Shown: piece by piece, positions 55,902 through 64,000 of the stretch
Layout of the letters: each line of letters starts with the position of its first letter
How positions within the stretch are numbered: position 1 is the stretch's first letter
Source of the DNA: Bremerella sp. TYQ1
GTDB taxonomy: Bacteria; Planctomycetota; Planctomycetia; Pirellulales; Pirellulaceae
Direction of reading: 5' to 3'
NCBI RefSeq assembly: GCF_020150455.1
Contig: NZ_CP083740.1
Span: 5,663,001-5,727,000, forward strand
Length of the DNA stretch: 64,000 nucleotides
The notes under the pieces: generated by a model
Seen by the model: only the letters and a program-made list of their open reading frames with translations
Told to the model about the DNA's origin: nothing
Databases searched by the model: none
Made by a program: the position numbers and the translations under genes

Positions 55902-56483
55902 TTAGGTGAAGACCGACTCGATTTCTGCCAGCCGGGCATCTTCCGCTTTGGTCGTACGGTTGCCGAATCTTCCCAAAACATCACCCACAGCGGTCGCAAC
56001 GGCTTTGGAACGGGTCAAGATGCTTAATTTCAAGTCGGCTGCTTGCTGTGGTGTCATCTGGCTGAGAACGGCCTGAATATATTTTTTCCAAGCCTCGAAA
56101 CCACCCTCGGCAGGACCGTCGGTCAGCCAATCATTGAGAACCTCGAAGCCGGGATCGCCAGGCTTCATGTTCCATTCGCTGGCCATTTTCATGATCAGTT
56201 CGCGTTCTTCGACGTTCAGGACACCGTCGGCATAGGCAACGCTGACCATCGGGTACATCGTCAACGCGGCGATGCTCTTGGCCGTAATTCCCATGTCCAG
56301 CAGCTGCTGAATGAGGACTTTGTCATCGATGCCGATTGCCTTGGACAGCTCGTCCATTTTTTCTTCTTCGGCAATTTGCTCGCGAAGCTTCTCCCAGAGC
56401 TCTTCGTTCTGCTTCACGAACATGGCGTCGAGCATGTGTTGGAAGTCGGAATCATTGAACTGGTGATGAGGTTGTTCCGTCAC
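55902..56483 (-). CDS. TerB-like protein
   Basis: About 193 residues from GTG at 56483 (AAGGA about 8 nt upstream). The all-helical middle includes YPMVSVAYADGVLNVEERELIMKMASEWNM, the acidic signature of TerB-like proteins (originally from tellurite resistance, widely used as metal- or membrane-linked helical domains). An N-terminal helix (HHQFNDSDFQHMLDAMFVKQNEELWEKLR) precedes it. No signal peptide. No ter genes nearby, so a tellurite role is not implied. Confidence 0.75.
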   Translation of the reverse strand: MTEQPHHQFNDSDFQHMLDAMFVKQNEELWEKLREQIAEEEKMDELSKAIGIDDKVLIQQLLDMGITAKSIAALTMYPMVSVAYADGVLNVEERELIMKMASEWNMKPGDPGFEVLNDWLTDGPAEGGFEAWKKYIQAVLSQMTPQQAADLKLSILTRSKAVATAVGDVLGRFGNRTTKAEDARLAEIESVFT

Positions 56484-56602
56484 GGGAAAAATCCTTAAGC
56501 GCACGAGGGAGATTTACAATCGGTGTAGCCGCGAATGGACTACCCACATTGTACTGATTTCAGGAGGCTGAAACCAGAATAGACTGTTGCTGGAAGCCTG
56601 CC

Positions 56603-57649
56603 CTAGGTGCCGATATAGCGGGCGTGCAGCGATCGAGCTTCGGCAGGATCGCTTGTACCGTGGACGATGCAGCGTCCGTCACCGAAGAGCGTGAAAGCAT
56701 GTTCGCCGATGTTTGCTCGAAGAAGGTAAGGGTTTGCCTCGACGGTTCCCAAAGCTTTGAGCTTTTCCGCAAACGAAGTCAGGTCGATACCATCGTTTTC
56801 GGGGAAACTTAGTTGCACGGCATCGCGTCCGCACAGCACTGCCGATTGACTTCCCTTGGTGCCTGAGAGCCACTCGAAGTTTCGTTGTCCGCAGGCAGGG
56901 CAGTCGGTGTTGCCAGCCAGACCATCCAATTTAACCGGACGGATGCGATTGTCCCAAAGATCGAACACTGTCAATGTGCGGCTCGCTTGTTCGGCGTGCC
57001 CGCTAAGGATCTTCAACGCTTCCATGCTCTCGAGCGAAGCAATCACGCCGATAATTGGCGCCAAAATGCCTGCTGTATCACAAGTTGGTGTCGTGCCAGG
57101 TGGTGGGGATTCGGGAACGACACACCGCAGACAAGGACCATCGCCTGGAAGGATAGTCATCGTTTGCCCTTCTGCTCCGATACAACCGCCGTAAACCCAC
57201 GGAATTCCGAGTTTCAGCGAGGCATCATTCAGAAGAAAGCGAATCTCGAAGTTATCGGTTCCATCGACGATGACATCGGCACCTTCGCATAACCGCTCGA
57301 TGTTGCGATGATCGACGTCGGCAATCTCCGCTTCAATGTGGATGTCTGCGTTGGCGGCTTGCAGATGGTTTTTCGCCGCGATCGCCTTTGGCAATCGCTT
57401 ATGGACATCGGCCTCGGTATAGATCACCTGCCGCTGGAGGTTGTTCCATTCGACGTAATCTCGATCGACGATTCGCAGCGTACCGACGCCACTGCGTGCC
57501 AAAGTGTTGGCGATCACCGAACCAAGGGCCCCAAGCCCCACGACCAATGCCGTCGACTCGGATAGCTTCTGCTGCCCTTCCCTGCCGAAGCGAGCATAGC
57601 TCATCTGGCGAGCATACCGGGCAAACGGGTCGTTGGATGGATCGGTCAT
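56603..57649 (-). CDS. ThiF/MoeB/HesA-type E1-like adenylyltransferase
   Basis: About 348 residues from MTDPSNDPFARYARQM at 57649. The nucleotide-binding loop is ALVVGLGALGSVIANTLARSGVG, followed by RIVDRDYVEWNNLQRQVIY (the Arg and Asn of the E1 site), DGTDNFEIRFLLNDA, and YGGCIGAEGQTMTILPGDGPCLRCV. Zinc pairs CLRC and CPAC are present. The C-terminal 85 residues hold a ubiquitin-fold-like or other extra domain. It adenylates a ThiS/MoaD-type sulfur carrier. The ATG overlaps the stop of the gene upstream by ATGA; the carrier itself is not nearby. Confidence 0.88.
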   Translation of the reverse strand: MTDPSNDPFARYARQMSYARFGREGQQKLSESTALVVGLGALGSVIANTLARSGVGTLRIVDRDYVEWNNLQRQVIYTEADVHKRLPKAIAAKNHLQAANADIHIEAEIADVDHRNIERLCEGADVIVDGTDNFEIRFLLNDASLKLGIPWVYGGCIGAEGQTMTILPGDGPCLRCVVPESPPPGTTPTCDTAGILAPIIGVIASLESMEALKILSGHAEQASRTLTVFDLWDNRIRPVKLDGLAGNTDCPACGQRNFEWLSGTKGSQSAVLCGRDAVQLSFPENDGIDLTSFAEKLKALGTVEANPYLLRANIGEHAFTLFGDGRCIVHGTSDPAEARSLHARYIGT

Positions 57650-58515
57650 GACGATGCTTTCGGAAGAAGCCAGAGGCCTGCGTATTCCGCCCCGTTGTCG
57701 AGATCGGCTTGAAACTGATCGCACTGTGCGCGAAGCTCGGCGGGGGAATGATTCTGTACGTCACATTCTCGCGTAGCGACGATCGGAAGTCGACGGTTCG
57801 GCTGCCAACCTTTTCGTATAAGGGATTCAGAAACCGCGACGAAGTGAACGTGATCAGGAATTTCTATTGGTTCTGATATTTTGGTTCCCACCAATAGGCC
57901 TGAAGTCGGCAGGGGAAACCTGACAAAGGAAACCGTTTCTGCCGGAGAAAGCAACAGCATCGCAATCGAGGCGTGGGAACTGCCGCGGCTATATTCGTCG
58001 AGCGAATAGCCTTCTGTTCCATCGACGATAAGAGGTAGCCCTTGTTTCAACGAATGATCGCGGAAGGCAATAAACTCAGGCGTAAGAATCGGCACCAAAT
58101 CAGATTCGCGCCATTGATCCATCTCATCGTGCGTTTTTTTGAGCGATGAAAACGCGGCTCGGGCAACCCAACGTTGCTGCTCGCGATAGAAACTTTCTTT
58201 TCGGATGGACAGTTCTCGCAGGCCAATCCGTTTTTCGACTCCTGGGATTCCACGAAGCTCGTAGTAGGCTGGCATGCGAGGCGTCCACATCACAGGCTCT
58301 GGAATATAGGCTTGCCAAACTGGTCCACTCGCTGGTGGAGCTGCTTGCTGAAATGTATACCTGGCCGTGAGCGTTTTGCCTCGACTACTGAACGGGCCTT
58401 CAAGGTAGGCGTCAGCGGGCAATTCGAAGTCTTCCTGCACGGTATGGCAGTACACCGTCGCGCCGAGATTCGATGTGTCGCCCTGAGAAAGAAGCAGTTT
58501 ATCGGGGTGGATCAT
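57646..58515 (-). CDS. Hypothetical protein (about 289 aa), coupled to the ThiF-like gene
   Basis: From MIHPDKLLLSQG at 58515 (a TTG one codon upstream is weaker). The front third is beta-rich (SNLGATVYCHTVQEDFELPADAYLEGPFSSRG, ARYTF), then a segment like a glycoside hydrolase or nucleotide-binding fold (VDGTEGYSLDEYSRGSSHASIAMLLLSPAETV) and a C-terminal ECDVQNHSPAELRAQ. I do not recognise it. It overlaps the E1-like gene by four bases and starts 16 nt after the end of uvrA, so it is probably co-transcribed with both. Confidence 0.65.
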   Translation of the reverse strand: MIHPDKLLLSQGDTSNLGATVYCHTVQEDFELPADAYLEGPFSSRGKTLTARYTFQQAAPPASGPVWQAYIPEPVMWTPRMPAYYELRGIPGVEKRIGLRELSIRKESFYREQQRWVARAAFSSLKKTHDEMDQWRESDLVPILTPEFIAFRDHSLKQGLPLIVDGTEGYSLDEYSRGSSHASIAMLLLSPAETVSFVRFPLPTSGLLVGTKISEPIEIPDHVHFVAVSESLIRKGWQPNRRLPIVATRECDVQNHSPAELRAQCDQFQADLDNGAEYAGLWLLPKASS

Positions 58516-58531
58516 CAAGAGGTGGGCGCCC

Positions 58532-61366
58532 TCACGCTTTCAGGTTTTTCAGTGCTTCCGCAAGATGCTTTCCTGTCACCGAATCGGGGTTGGCCGCCAC
58601 TTCTTCTGGCGTACCCATGGCAACAACATTGCCCCCTTCATCTGCCGCCCCAGGGCCTAAGTCGATGATGTAGTCGGCCGCCATCATGACATGGATATTG
58701 TGCTCGACGACGATCAACGAGTGACCGATCTGCAAAAGGTTTTCGAAGCAGTCGAGGAGCTGAACGATATCGGAGAAGTGCAAACCGGTCGTCGGTTCGT
58801 CCATCAAGAATAGAGTGCGAGCCTTTTTGGTCGTCGCCAGGTTTCCGGCTAGTTTCAAACGTTGGGCTTCCCCGCTGGAAAGCGTATTAGCAGGCTGGCC
58901 AAGGCGAAGATAATCGAGGCCGACTTCATTCAATAGGTTCAGCTTCGCTTGTACTTTGGGTTGGCCGCGGAAGAAGACGAACGCCTCGCGAACCGTCATG
59001 CTCAGAACGTCAGCGATGCTTTTGCCGCGGTAGGTGATTTCCAGAACTTCCTTTTTGTAGCGTTGCCCTTTGCACTCAGGGCATTTCACGTAGACATCGG
59101 CCATGAACTGCATGTCGATGGCGATATGACCATCGCCGTTGCAGCTTTCGCAGCGTCCCCCTTGGACGTTGAAGCTAAAATGGCTGGCCGTCAGGTTTCG
59201 CGTTCTGGCTTGCATCGTACTTGCGAAAACGTTCCGAATTTCGTCGAACGCTTTGATGTACGTCACCGGATTGGATCGTGGGGAGCGACCGATTGGCCCT
59301 TGGTCGACAAGCACGACATCGTCGATCTGACCGTCACCGAAGACATCGTCATACGGCAGGCTTTGAATGTTTTCTTTCTTCTTGCGGCGACACAACGCAG
59401 GGTAAAGCGTTTGATCGACGAGCGAGCTTTTGCCTGCTCCCGAAACCCCCGTGACGACTGTCAATACACCGAGGGGAAACTCAAGTTCCAGGTTTTTCAG
59501 ATTGTTGCCCCGAGCACCCTTGAGTCGGACTCGCCCATGGGTCGCTGTGCGACGATCACGCTTTCGGACAACGCTGCGATGACCAGAAAGGAACTCGCCG
59601 GTCAGGCTGTCTTCGTCGTTTTCGATATCGGCAGGCGAACCTTGGAACATGATCTCGCCGCCTCGCTCCCCTGCCCCGGGACCGAACTCGATGATTTGAT
59701 CGGCAGCGCGAATGAGGGTCTCTTCATGCTCGACGACGACGACCGTGTTGCCGCGATTGCGGAGATCGACAATCGCTTCATTCAGTCGGGTAATGTCGCT
59801 AGGGTGGAGACCTGCCGTCGGTTCGTCGAGAACGTACAGCATGTTTACCAGGCTAGAACCGAGTGTGCTGGTCAACGTCACCCGCTGAGCTTCGCCACCG
59901 CTGAGCGTTCGCAGCGAGCGATCAAGTGCGAGATAGCCCAGGCCGACGATGCAAAGGTATTCCAGACGCGCCATGACCTGCGGCATCACCTGACGGCAGA
60001 GGGCACTTTCGTATTCTGAGAGCTGGAGCGTGCGGAAATGATTCAACGCGTCGACGATCTTCATCGAGGAGATCTCGGCGATATTCTTTCCGCCGACGCG
60101 GACTGCCAACGCTTCGGGACGTAGACGCGTTCCTTGGCACGACTCGCACATGCGGAAACTCCGCCAACGACTGAGGAAGACTCGCATGTGCATCTTGTAC
60201 TTGCGACGTTCCAGCCAGGCGAAAAACCCTTTGAGTCCACCGAATTCGCGTTCCGGAACACCTTCGATAATCAGATTGATCTGATCTTCGGTCAGGTCGC
60301 GATATGGCGTGTTGATCGGAATATCGTAATCGGGGGCGAGGGCGATCAACTCTTCCAGCTCGTGTTTGTAGGCTGGCGTATTCCAGGGAGCAATCGCACC
60401 TTCGGCGAGCGACTTACGACGGTCAGGGACAATCAGGTCCATGTCCATATCAATGATGTTGCCGAAGCCTTCGCAGTCAGGGCACGCCCCCAGCGGACTG
60501 TTGAAGTTAAACAATCGAGGATCAGGCTCGATGAACTCCAAGTCACATGCTTCGCATCGAAGCTGCGTGCTAAAACGCAAACTTTGCCAGGTTCGCCCAT
60601 CGATTTCGACGGTGCTACCCTGCCCTTTCAGGTCGCCTTGTTCCTGCGGTTCAAGCAAAAGCTCGCAGACGCCATCGCCATGGGCGAAGCCGGTTTCCAG
60701 CGATTCTCTGAGGCGTTCGATCTTCAGCGATTCAAGTGTCAGACGGTCGACCACGACCGAGAGTGATTCCCCTGATTCGAGGCGTTTCGTAAGAGGTTCG
60801 TCTTGATCTGGCGTAAGTGAGACCGTTTCCCCTGCGGCAATCGCTCGGACGAAACCATCCTCGCGTAACTGCTCGACGACTCCTTCACATTCTTCGCTTT
60901 CGCATTGAACGGGAAACGCGACCATCATGCGGCCGCTCCCCCCTGCCCCGCAAATCTGATCGGCGACACGGCCTGGCGTGTCCTTGGTAATCGGCTGGTG
61001 GCAACTGGGGCAGATGATGTTGCCGATCTTGCTGAATAGCAACCGAAGATAGTCGGTCGTTTCAGTCGCGGTGCCTACCGTAGAGCGGCTCGAGCGGGTG
61101 TCGTTGACTTTTGTGACCGCTAATGCCGGAGGGATGTTGTCGATGCGGTCGGCGTCCGGCTTTTCTAAGCGATCGAGAAACTGCCGCGTGTAGGCCGAAA
61201 AGCTCTCGATATACCGCCGTTGCCCTTCTGCGTAGAGCGTGTCGAGGGCCATGCTGGTCTTGCCGCTCCCGCTCACGCCACAAAAGACGATCAGTTGGCG
61301 ATGTGGAATATCGAGGTCCACCTTTTTCAGGTTATGAACTTCGACGCCTCGAGCTTCGATCTGCAT
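58532..61366 (-). CDS. uvrA: Excinuclease ABC subunit A
   Basis: About 944 residues from MQIEARGVEVHNLKKV at 61366, the normal UvrA length. UvrA finds DNA lesions and loads UvrB for nucleotide excision repair. First Walker A: FCGVSGSGKTSMALDTLYAEGQRRYIESFSAYTRQFL. The UvrB-binding insert is present (AFPVQ...LREDGFVRAIAAGETVSL). Signature motifs: LRTLSGGEAQRVTL and LSSGEAQRLKLAG. Zinc modules: CPSC, CEAC...CPDC, CESC...CPEC. Walker B sequences: YVLDEPTAGLHPSD and FLMDEPTTGLHFSD. All key parts are there. An upstream in-frame codon at 61411 is unlikely. Confidence 0.95.
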   Translation of the reverse strand: MQIEARGVEVHNLKKVDLDIPHRQLIVFCGVSGSGKTSMALDTLYAEGQRRYIESFSAYTRQFLDRLEKPDADRIDNIPPALAVTKVNDTRSSRSTVGTATETTDYLRLLFSKIGNIICPSCHQPITKDTPGRVADQICGAGGSGRMMVAFPVQCESEECEGVVEQLREDGFVRAIAAGETVSLTPDQDEPLTKRLESGESLSVVVDRLTLESLKIERLRESLETGFAHGDGVCELLLEPQEQGDLKGQGSTVEIDGRTWQSLRFSTQLRCEACDLEFIEPDPRLFNFNSPLGACPDCEGFGNIIDMDMDLIVPDRRKSLAEGAIAPWNTPAYKHELEELIALAPDYDIPINTPYRDLTEDQINLIIEGVPEREFGGLKGFFAWLERRKYKMHMRVFLSRWRSFRMCESCQGTRLRPEALAVRVGGKNIAEISSMKIVDALNHFRTLQLSEYESALCRQVMPQVMARLEYLCIVGLGYLALDRSLRTLSGGEAQRVTLTSTLGSSLVNMLYVLDEPTAGLHPSDITRLNEAIVDLRNRGNTVVVVEHEETLIRAADQIIEFGPGAGERGGEIMFQGSPADIENDEDSLTGEFLSGHRSVVRKRDRRTATHGRVRLKGARGNNLKNLELEFPLGVLTVVTGVSGAGKSSLVDQTLYPALCRRKKKENIQSLPYDDVFGDGQIDDVVLVDQGPIGRSPRSNPVTYIKAFDEIRNVFASTMQARTRNLTASHFSFNVQGGRCESCNGDGHIAIDMQFMADVYVKCPECKGQRYKKEVLEITYRGKSIADVLSMTVREAFVFFRGQPKVQAKLNLLNEVGLDYLRLGQPANTLSSGEAQRLKLAGNLATTKKARTLFLMDEPTTGLHFSDIVQLLDCFENLLQIGHSLIVVEHNIHVMMAADYIIDLGPGAADEGGNVVAMGTPEEVAANPDSVTGKHLAEALKNLKA

Positions 61367-61543
61367 GGTCGACAAGGTTCGCCTTTCTCTGGAAAGCTTC
61401 CTTCCTGGCAAGGGAATTTTTCATGGTAACTCGAATGGCGGCGTGAGAATACCGGGGGGAGAACTGTCCGCTTGTTCAGTCCCCTCCGGTTCGATAAGTT
61501 TTGAGTGTTCGGAAATCGAGTATTTCAGGGAGCGGGAACCAAA

Positions 61544-61918
61544 ATGAAGATTCAAAACATCGATCACGGCGATTCGACCAAGGTGGAAATGGATGGCGTC
61601 ACCGGCTGTGAGGTGAAACAGCTGATCAGCGAACGTGACGGAGCCCCACTCTTTGCGATGCGGCAGTTTGAGGTGGCCCCGGGAGGGCATACCCCCCATC
61701 ACCATCATCCTTACGAGCACGAGGTTTACGTGATCGCCGGGGAAGGCGTTATCCTGGAAGGCGACTCCCCGCGACCGATCAAAACGGGAGATGCTATTTT
61801 GGTCGAACCGGACGAAGTGCATCAATTTCGTAATACGGGAACGACACCGCTGAAATTCCTGTGCCTGGTCCCGAATGCTGCCAACAATGCCCAGTTCCCG
61901 CCAGAATGCCAGGATTAG
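61544..61918 (+). CDS. Cupin-domain protein
   Basis: About 124 residues from MKIQNIDHGDSTKVEM at 61544. The two cupin motifs are complete: GGHTPHHHHPYEHEVYVIAGEG (with His, His, Glu metal ligands) and DAILVEPDEVHQFRNTG (His). A single-domain cupin of this size can be an isomerase, dioxygenase or ligand sensor. The role cannot be set from sequence. It lies between uvrA (divergent) and ligA, with a 95-nt gap to the latter. Confidence 0.88.
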   Translation: MKIQNIDHGDSTKVEMDGVTGCEVKQLISERDGAPLFAMRQFEVAPGGHTPHHHHPYEHEVYVIAGEGVILEGDSPRPIKTGDAILVEPDEVHQFRNTGTTPLKFLCLVPNAANNAQFPPECQD

Positions 61919-62013
61919 GCGAGTCCAAGGCGATATCTTCTTGCCTGTTTCCTGGGGCTCTTACCCTACCCGCCTCTCTTTCGGGGCATGGGGACGATGA
62001 AGGAAAACTTTTC

Positions 62014-64000
62014 ATGTCGGTTGAAACGGATATTCAAAAGCTACGGGAAGAGATCCGCGAACATGATCGAAAGTATTATGTCGAGGCAAACCCAGAGCTA
62101 ACCGACCTCGAATACGACAAGCTGCTTGATCGCCTTAAGGATCTCGAACAGAAGAACCCGGAGTTGATCACCCCGGACAGTCCCACACAACGAATCGGCG
62201 ATGCGCCGGTTCCTCATCTGGAGCAGTATGAGCATCGCATTCCGATGCTTTCGATTGACAACACCTACAGCCTGGAAGAGCTGAAGAAGTACGGCGAGCG
62301 AATCGCCAAGCTGCTTCCCGAGGAAAAGATTGCCTGGGTCGTCGAGCTAAAGATCGACGGCGTCGCCGTTTCGATGCTGTACGAGGATGGCGTGCTGACG
62401 AGAGCCTTGACGCGTGGAAATGGCACGGTCGGGGACGACATCACTCATAATGTCCGTACGATCGCCGATGTCCCGCTACGACTTTCAGGTAGCGATGTGC
62501 CTCCAATGCTGGAAGTGCGTGGCGAAATCTACATGACCAATGCCGACTTGGTGAAGTTGAACGAGCGGCAAGCCGAGGCAGGTCAGCCAGCCTATAAGAA
62601 CACGCGAAATGTGACCGCGGGAACAATTCGACTCCTCGATCCTCGCATCGCAGCGGAACGAAACCTACGAGTCTTTTGCCATGGCGTTGGTTATGTCGAA
62701 GGGCTCAAAGCGACGAGTCACACCGAGTTTTTGCAAGAGCTCAACTCGTACGGATTGCCAGCCACTCCGTTCGTGAAGTCGTTCATCGATTTCGACTCGG
62801 CGATGGAACACTGCCAGGAACTTGTGGAATCGCTGCATGAGTTGGAATTCGAGGTAGATGGCCTTGTTTTAAAAGTCGACCGATTCGAGCAACGAGAAAA
62901 GCTCGGTTCCACTTCGAAGAGCCCTCGCTGGCTGATTGCTTACAAGTTCGAGAAATACGAGGCCATCACCAAGGTCAACAACATCGAGGTACAAGTTGGC
63001 AAAACGGGAGCGATCACCCCGGTGGCCATTCTCGAACCGGTTGAGCTAGCGGAAACGACCGTTTCACGGGCCAGCCTTCACAACGCTGAGGAAATCGAAC
63101 GCAAGGACGTCCGAATCGGCGACGTGGTCGTAGTGGAGAAAGCAGGCAAGATCATTCCGCATATCGTGCGGACCGAAAAACACGAACGCGAAGAGGATCT
63201 GCCGCCCTTCCCTTTCCCGACGCATTGTCCTTCCTGTGGAACGGCGGTGGTCAAAGACGAAGGTGGTGTCTACATCCGTTGCCCCAACTGGCAAGGATGC
63301 CCTGCACAAATCAAAGAGCGGATTCGCTACTACGCGACTCGCAATGCGATGGATATCGAAGGCTTGGGGGATAAGCTGGTCGATATGCTGGTCGATCAAA
63401 AGTTGGTTAAGACTTACGGAGACCTTTATCGCTTAACGTCTGATCAAATTGCGGAACTTCCTCGTATGGGAAAAAAGTCTGGCGACAAGCTGGTAGCCGC
63501 CGCAGAGGAAAGCAAGTCTCGTGGACTGGGACGCCTGCTCAATGCGTTGTCGATCCGGCATGTCGGAGCTCGTGGTGCGGAACGCCTGGCTCAGCATTTC
63601 GGAACGATCGAAAAACTGATGGAAGCCTCGCAAGAGGAAATCGCGGAGATCGAAGATATCGGAGAAGTGATCGCAGCTTCGGTACGGGAGTTCTTTCAAG
63701 GCGAATTCGGCAAAGAGACGGTCGAAGATTTGCGAGGCGCCGGTGTCTCGATGGAAACTGGTCAGCAGACGGAAGCAACGGGGCCAGCGGTTTTCGAGGG
63801 AATGACATTCGTCGTTACTGGGGCTTTGGAAAAATATACGCGCGACGAGATTGAAGAGTTAATTCGCTCGCGTGGTGGTAAGGCCTCTAGTAGCGTTTCT
63901 AAGAAGACGAGTTACGTCGTCGCTGGCGAGAAAGCTGGCAGCAAACTTGCCAAAGCGGAATCGTTAGGTGTGACGGTGCTTACTGAGCAGCAGTTTGCGG
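62014..64000 (+). CDS. ligA: NAD-dependent DNA ligase (3' end cut by the window)
   Basis: At least 662 residues are visible; the frame is still open at the last base, so only a few C-terminal residues should be missing (family about 670-690). ATG at 62014 with AAGGA about 10 nt upstream. The N-terminal Ia domain has REHDRKYYVEANPELTDLEYDKLL. The adenylation site is WVVELKIDGVAVSMLYEDG (KxDG). The OB domain follows, then a Cys4 zinc finger (CPSCGT..., CPNWQGCPAQ, one residue longer than usual between the second Cys pair). HhH motifs and a C-terminal BRCT domain (FEGMTFVVTGALEKYTRDEI) are present. It seals nicks in replication and repair. Confidence 0.95.
   Translation, partial: MSVETDIQKLREEIREHDRKYYVEANPELTDLEYDKLLDRLKDLEQKNPELITPDSPTQRIGDAPVPHLEQYEHRIPMLSIDNTYSLEELKKYGERIAKLLPEEKIAWVVELKIDGVAVSMLYEDGVLTRALTRGNGTVGDDITHNVRTIADVPLRLSGSDVPPMLEVRGEIYMTNADLVKLNERQAEAGQPAYKNTRNVTAGTIRLLDPRIAAERNLRVFCHGVGYVEGLKATSHTEFLQELNSYGLPATPFVKSFIDFDSAMEHCQELVESLHELEFEVDGLVLKVDRFEQREKLGSTSKSPRWLIAYKFEKYEAITKVNNIEVQVGKTGAITPVAILEPVELAETTVSRASLHNAEEIERKDVRIGDVVVVEKAGKIIPHIVRTEKHEREEDLPPFPFPTHCPSCGTAVVKDEGGVYIRCPNWQGCPAQIKERIRYYATRNAMDIEGLGDKLVDMLVDQKLVKTYGDLYRLTSDQIAELPRMGKKSGDKLVAAAEESKSRGLGRLLNALSIRHVGARGAERLAQHFGTIEKLMEASQEEIAEIEDIGEVIAASVREFFQGEFGKETVEDLRGAGVSMETGQQTEATGPAVFEGMTFVVTGALEKYTRDEIEELIRSRGGKASSSVSKKTSYVVAGEKAGSKLAKAESLGVTVLTEQQFA

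Noticed and set aside
55902..56483. Tellurite resistance function for the TerB-like gene
   Set aside because: TerB-like domains occur in many settings and no other ter gene is nearby.
58949..60019. 356-codon open frame opposite uvrA
   Set aside because: Antisense to a gene with all UvrA motifs; no ribosome site or protein-like composition.

Overview
The window looks like a piece of a Planctomycetota chromosome, most likely from a member of the Pirellulaceae (Blastopirellula/Bremerella-like). This is judged from gene content and protein style, not from a marker gene. The signs are: three proteins with an N-terminal NPF(A/S)SP motif, DUF4013 and DUF3299 proteins, a MoxR/DUF58/VWA cluster, giant secreted beta-rich proteins, a DUF11-repeat protein with a long P/A/S/T-rich linker, and moderate GC with palindromic intergenic repeats. 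No rRNA, tRNA, CRISPR array or prophage was found. The only mobile gene is one IS200-like transposase.

Region by region. (1) 1-10.8 kb, minus strand: rimI with a clear terminator, then two translationally coupled genes for giant exported proteins (about 1146 and 2153 residues). Together they hold three copies of the same architecture: signal peptide, long beta-rich ectodomain, cluster of membrane segments. The larger protein carries an internal signal-peptide-like segment, as if two such genes had fused. (2) 11-18.4 kb: an inositol monophosphatase-like gene; a candidate independent small RNA with its own promoter and terminator (about 12085-12220); small Pirellulaceae-type proteins; an ECF sigma factor; a uronate-isomerase-like amidohydrolase; and two palindromic, MITE/REP-like intergenic elements. 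(3) 17.6-21.6 kb, minus strand: an operon of MFS transporter, EboE-like protein, carboxylesterase and DUF4013 membrane protein. (4) 21.6-26.8 kb, minus strand: an operon of LolD-like ATPase, FtsX/MacB-like permease, a CxxC-bearing anchored repeat protein and two tandem DUF3299 proteins. This is a candidate envelope or metal-related system. (5) 27-29.3 kb: smpB, then an overlapping lipB-lipA pair in which LipB lacks the usual catalytic lysine. (6) 29.4-36.2 kb: DUF11 repeat protein, HEAT-repeat protein, a VTT membrane protein and unknowns. (7) 36.6-38.3 kb: rpiB next to a gene that fuses a TsaC/Sua5 domain to a low-molecular-weight protein tyrosine phosphatase. (8) 38.5-39.1 kb: an IS200/RAYT-like transposase inside 81-nt inverted arms made of three palindromes each. 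(9) 39.4-43.7 kb: NHL-propeller lipoprotein, a DUF6572-like protein, a secreted HEXXH protein, an XRE regulator with a SnoaL-like domain and a small two-gene operon. (10) 44-51.2 kb, plus strand: VWA membrane protein, MoxR ATPase, DUF58 protein and BatA/VWA protein. (11) 51.2-61.4 kb, minus strand: metallophosphoesterase, PAS-GAF-receiver protein, a protein with a degenerate retropepsin-like domain, a TerB-like protein, a ThiF/MoeB-type E1-like enzyme and uvrA. (12) 61.5-64 kb, plus strand: a cupin and an almost complete ligA that runs off the window end.

How the genes work together: housekeeping genes (rimI, smpB, lipB/lipA, rpiB, tsaC, uvrA, ligA) are interleaved with clade-type envelope genes. 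The operons that look functionally coherent are the giant-protein pair, the ABC/DUF3299 operon, the MFS/EboE operon and the MoxR/VWA cluster. All family names were assigned by reading motifs; no database search was run.
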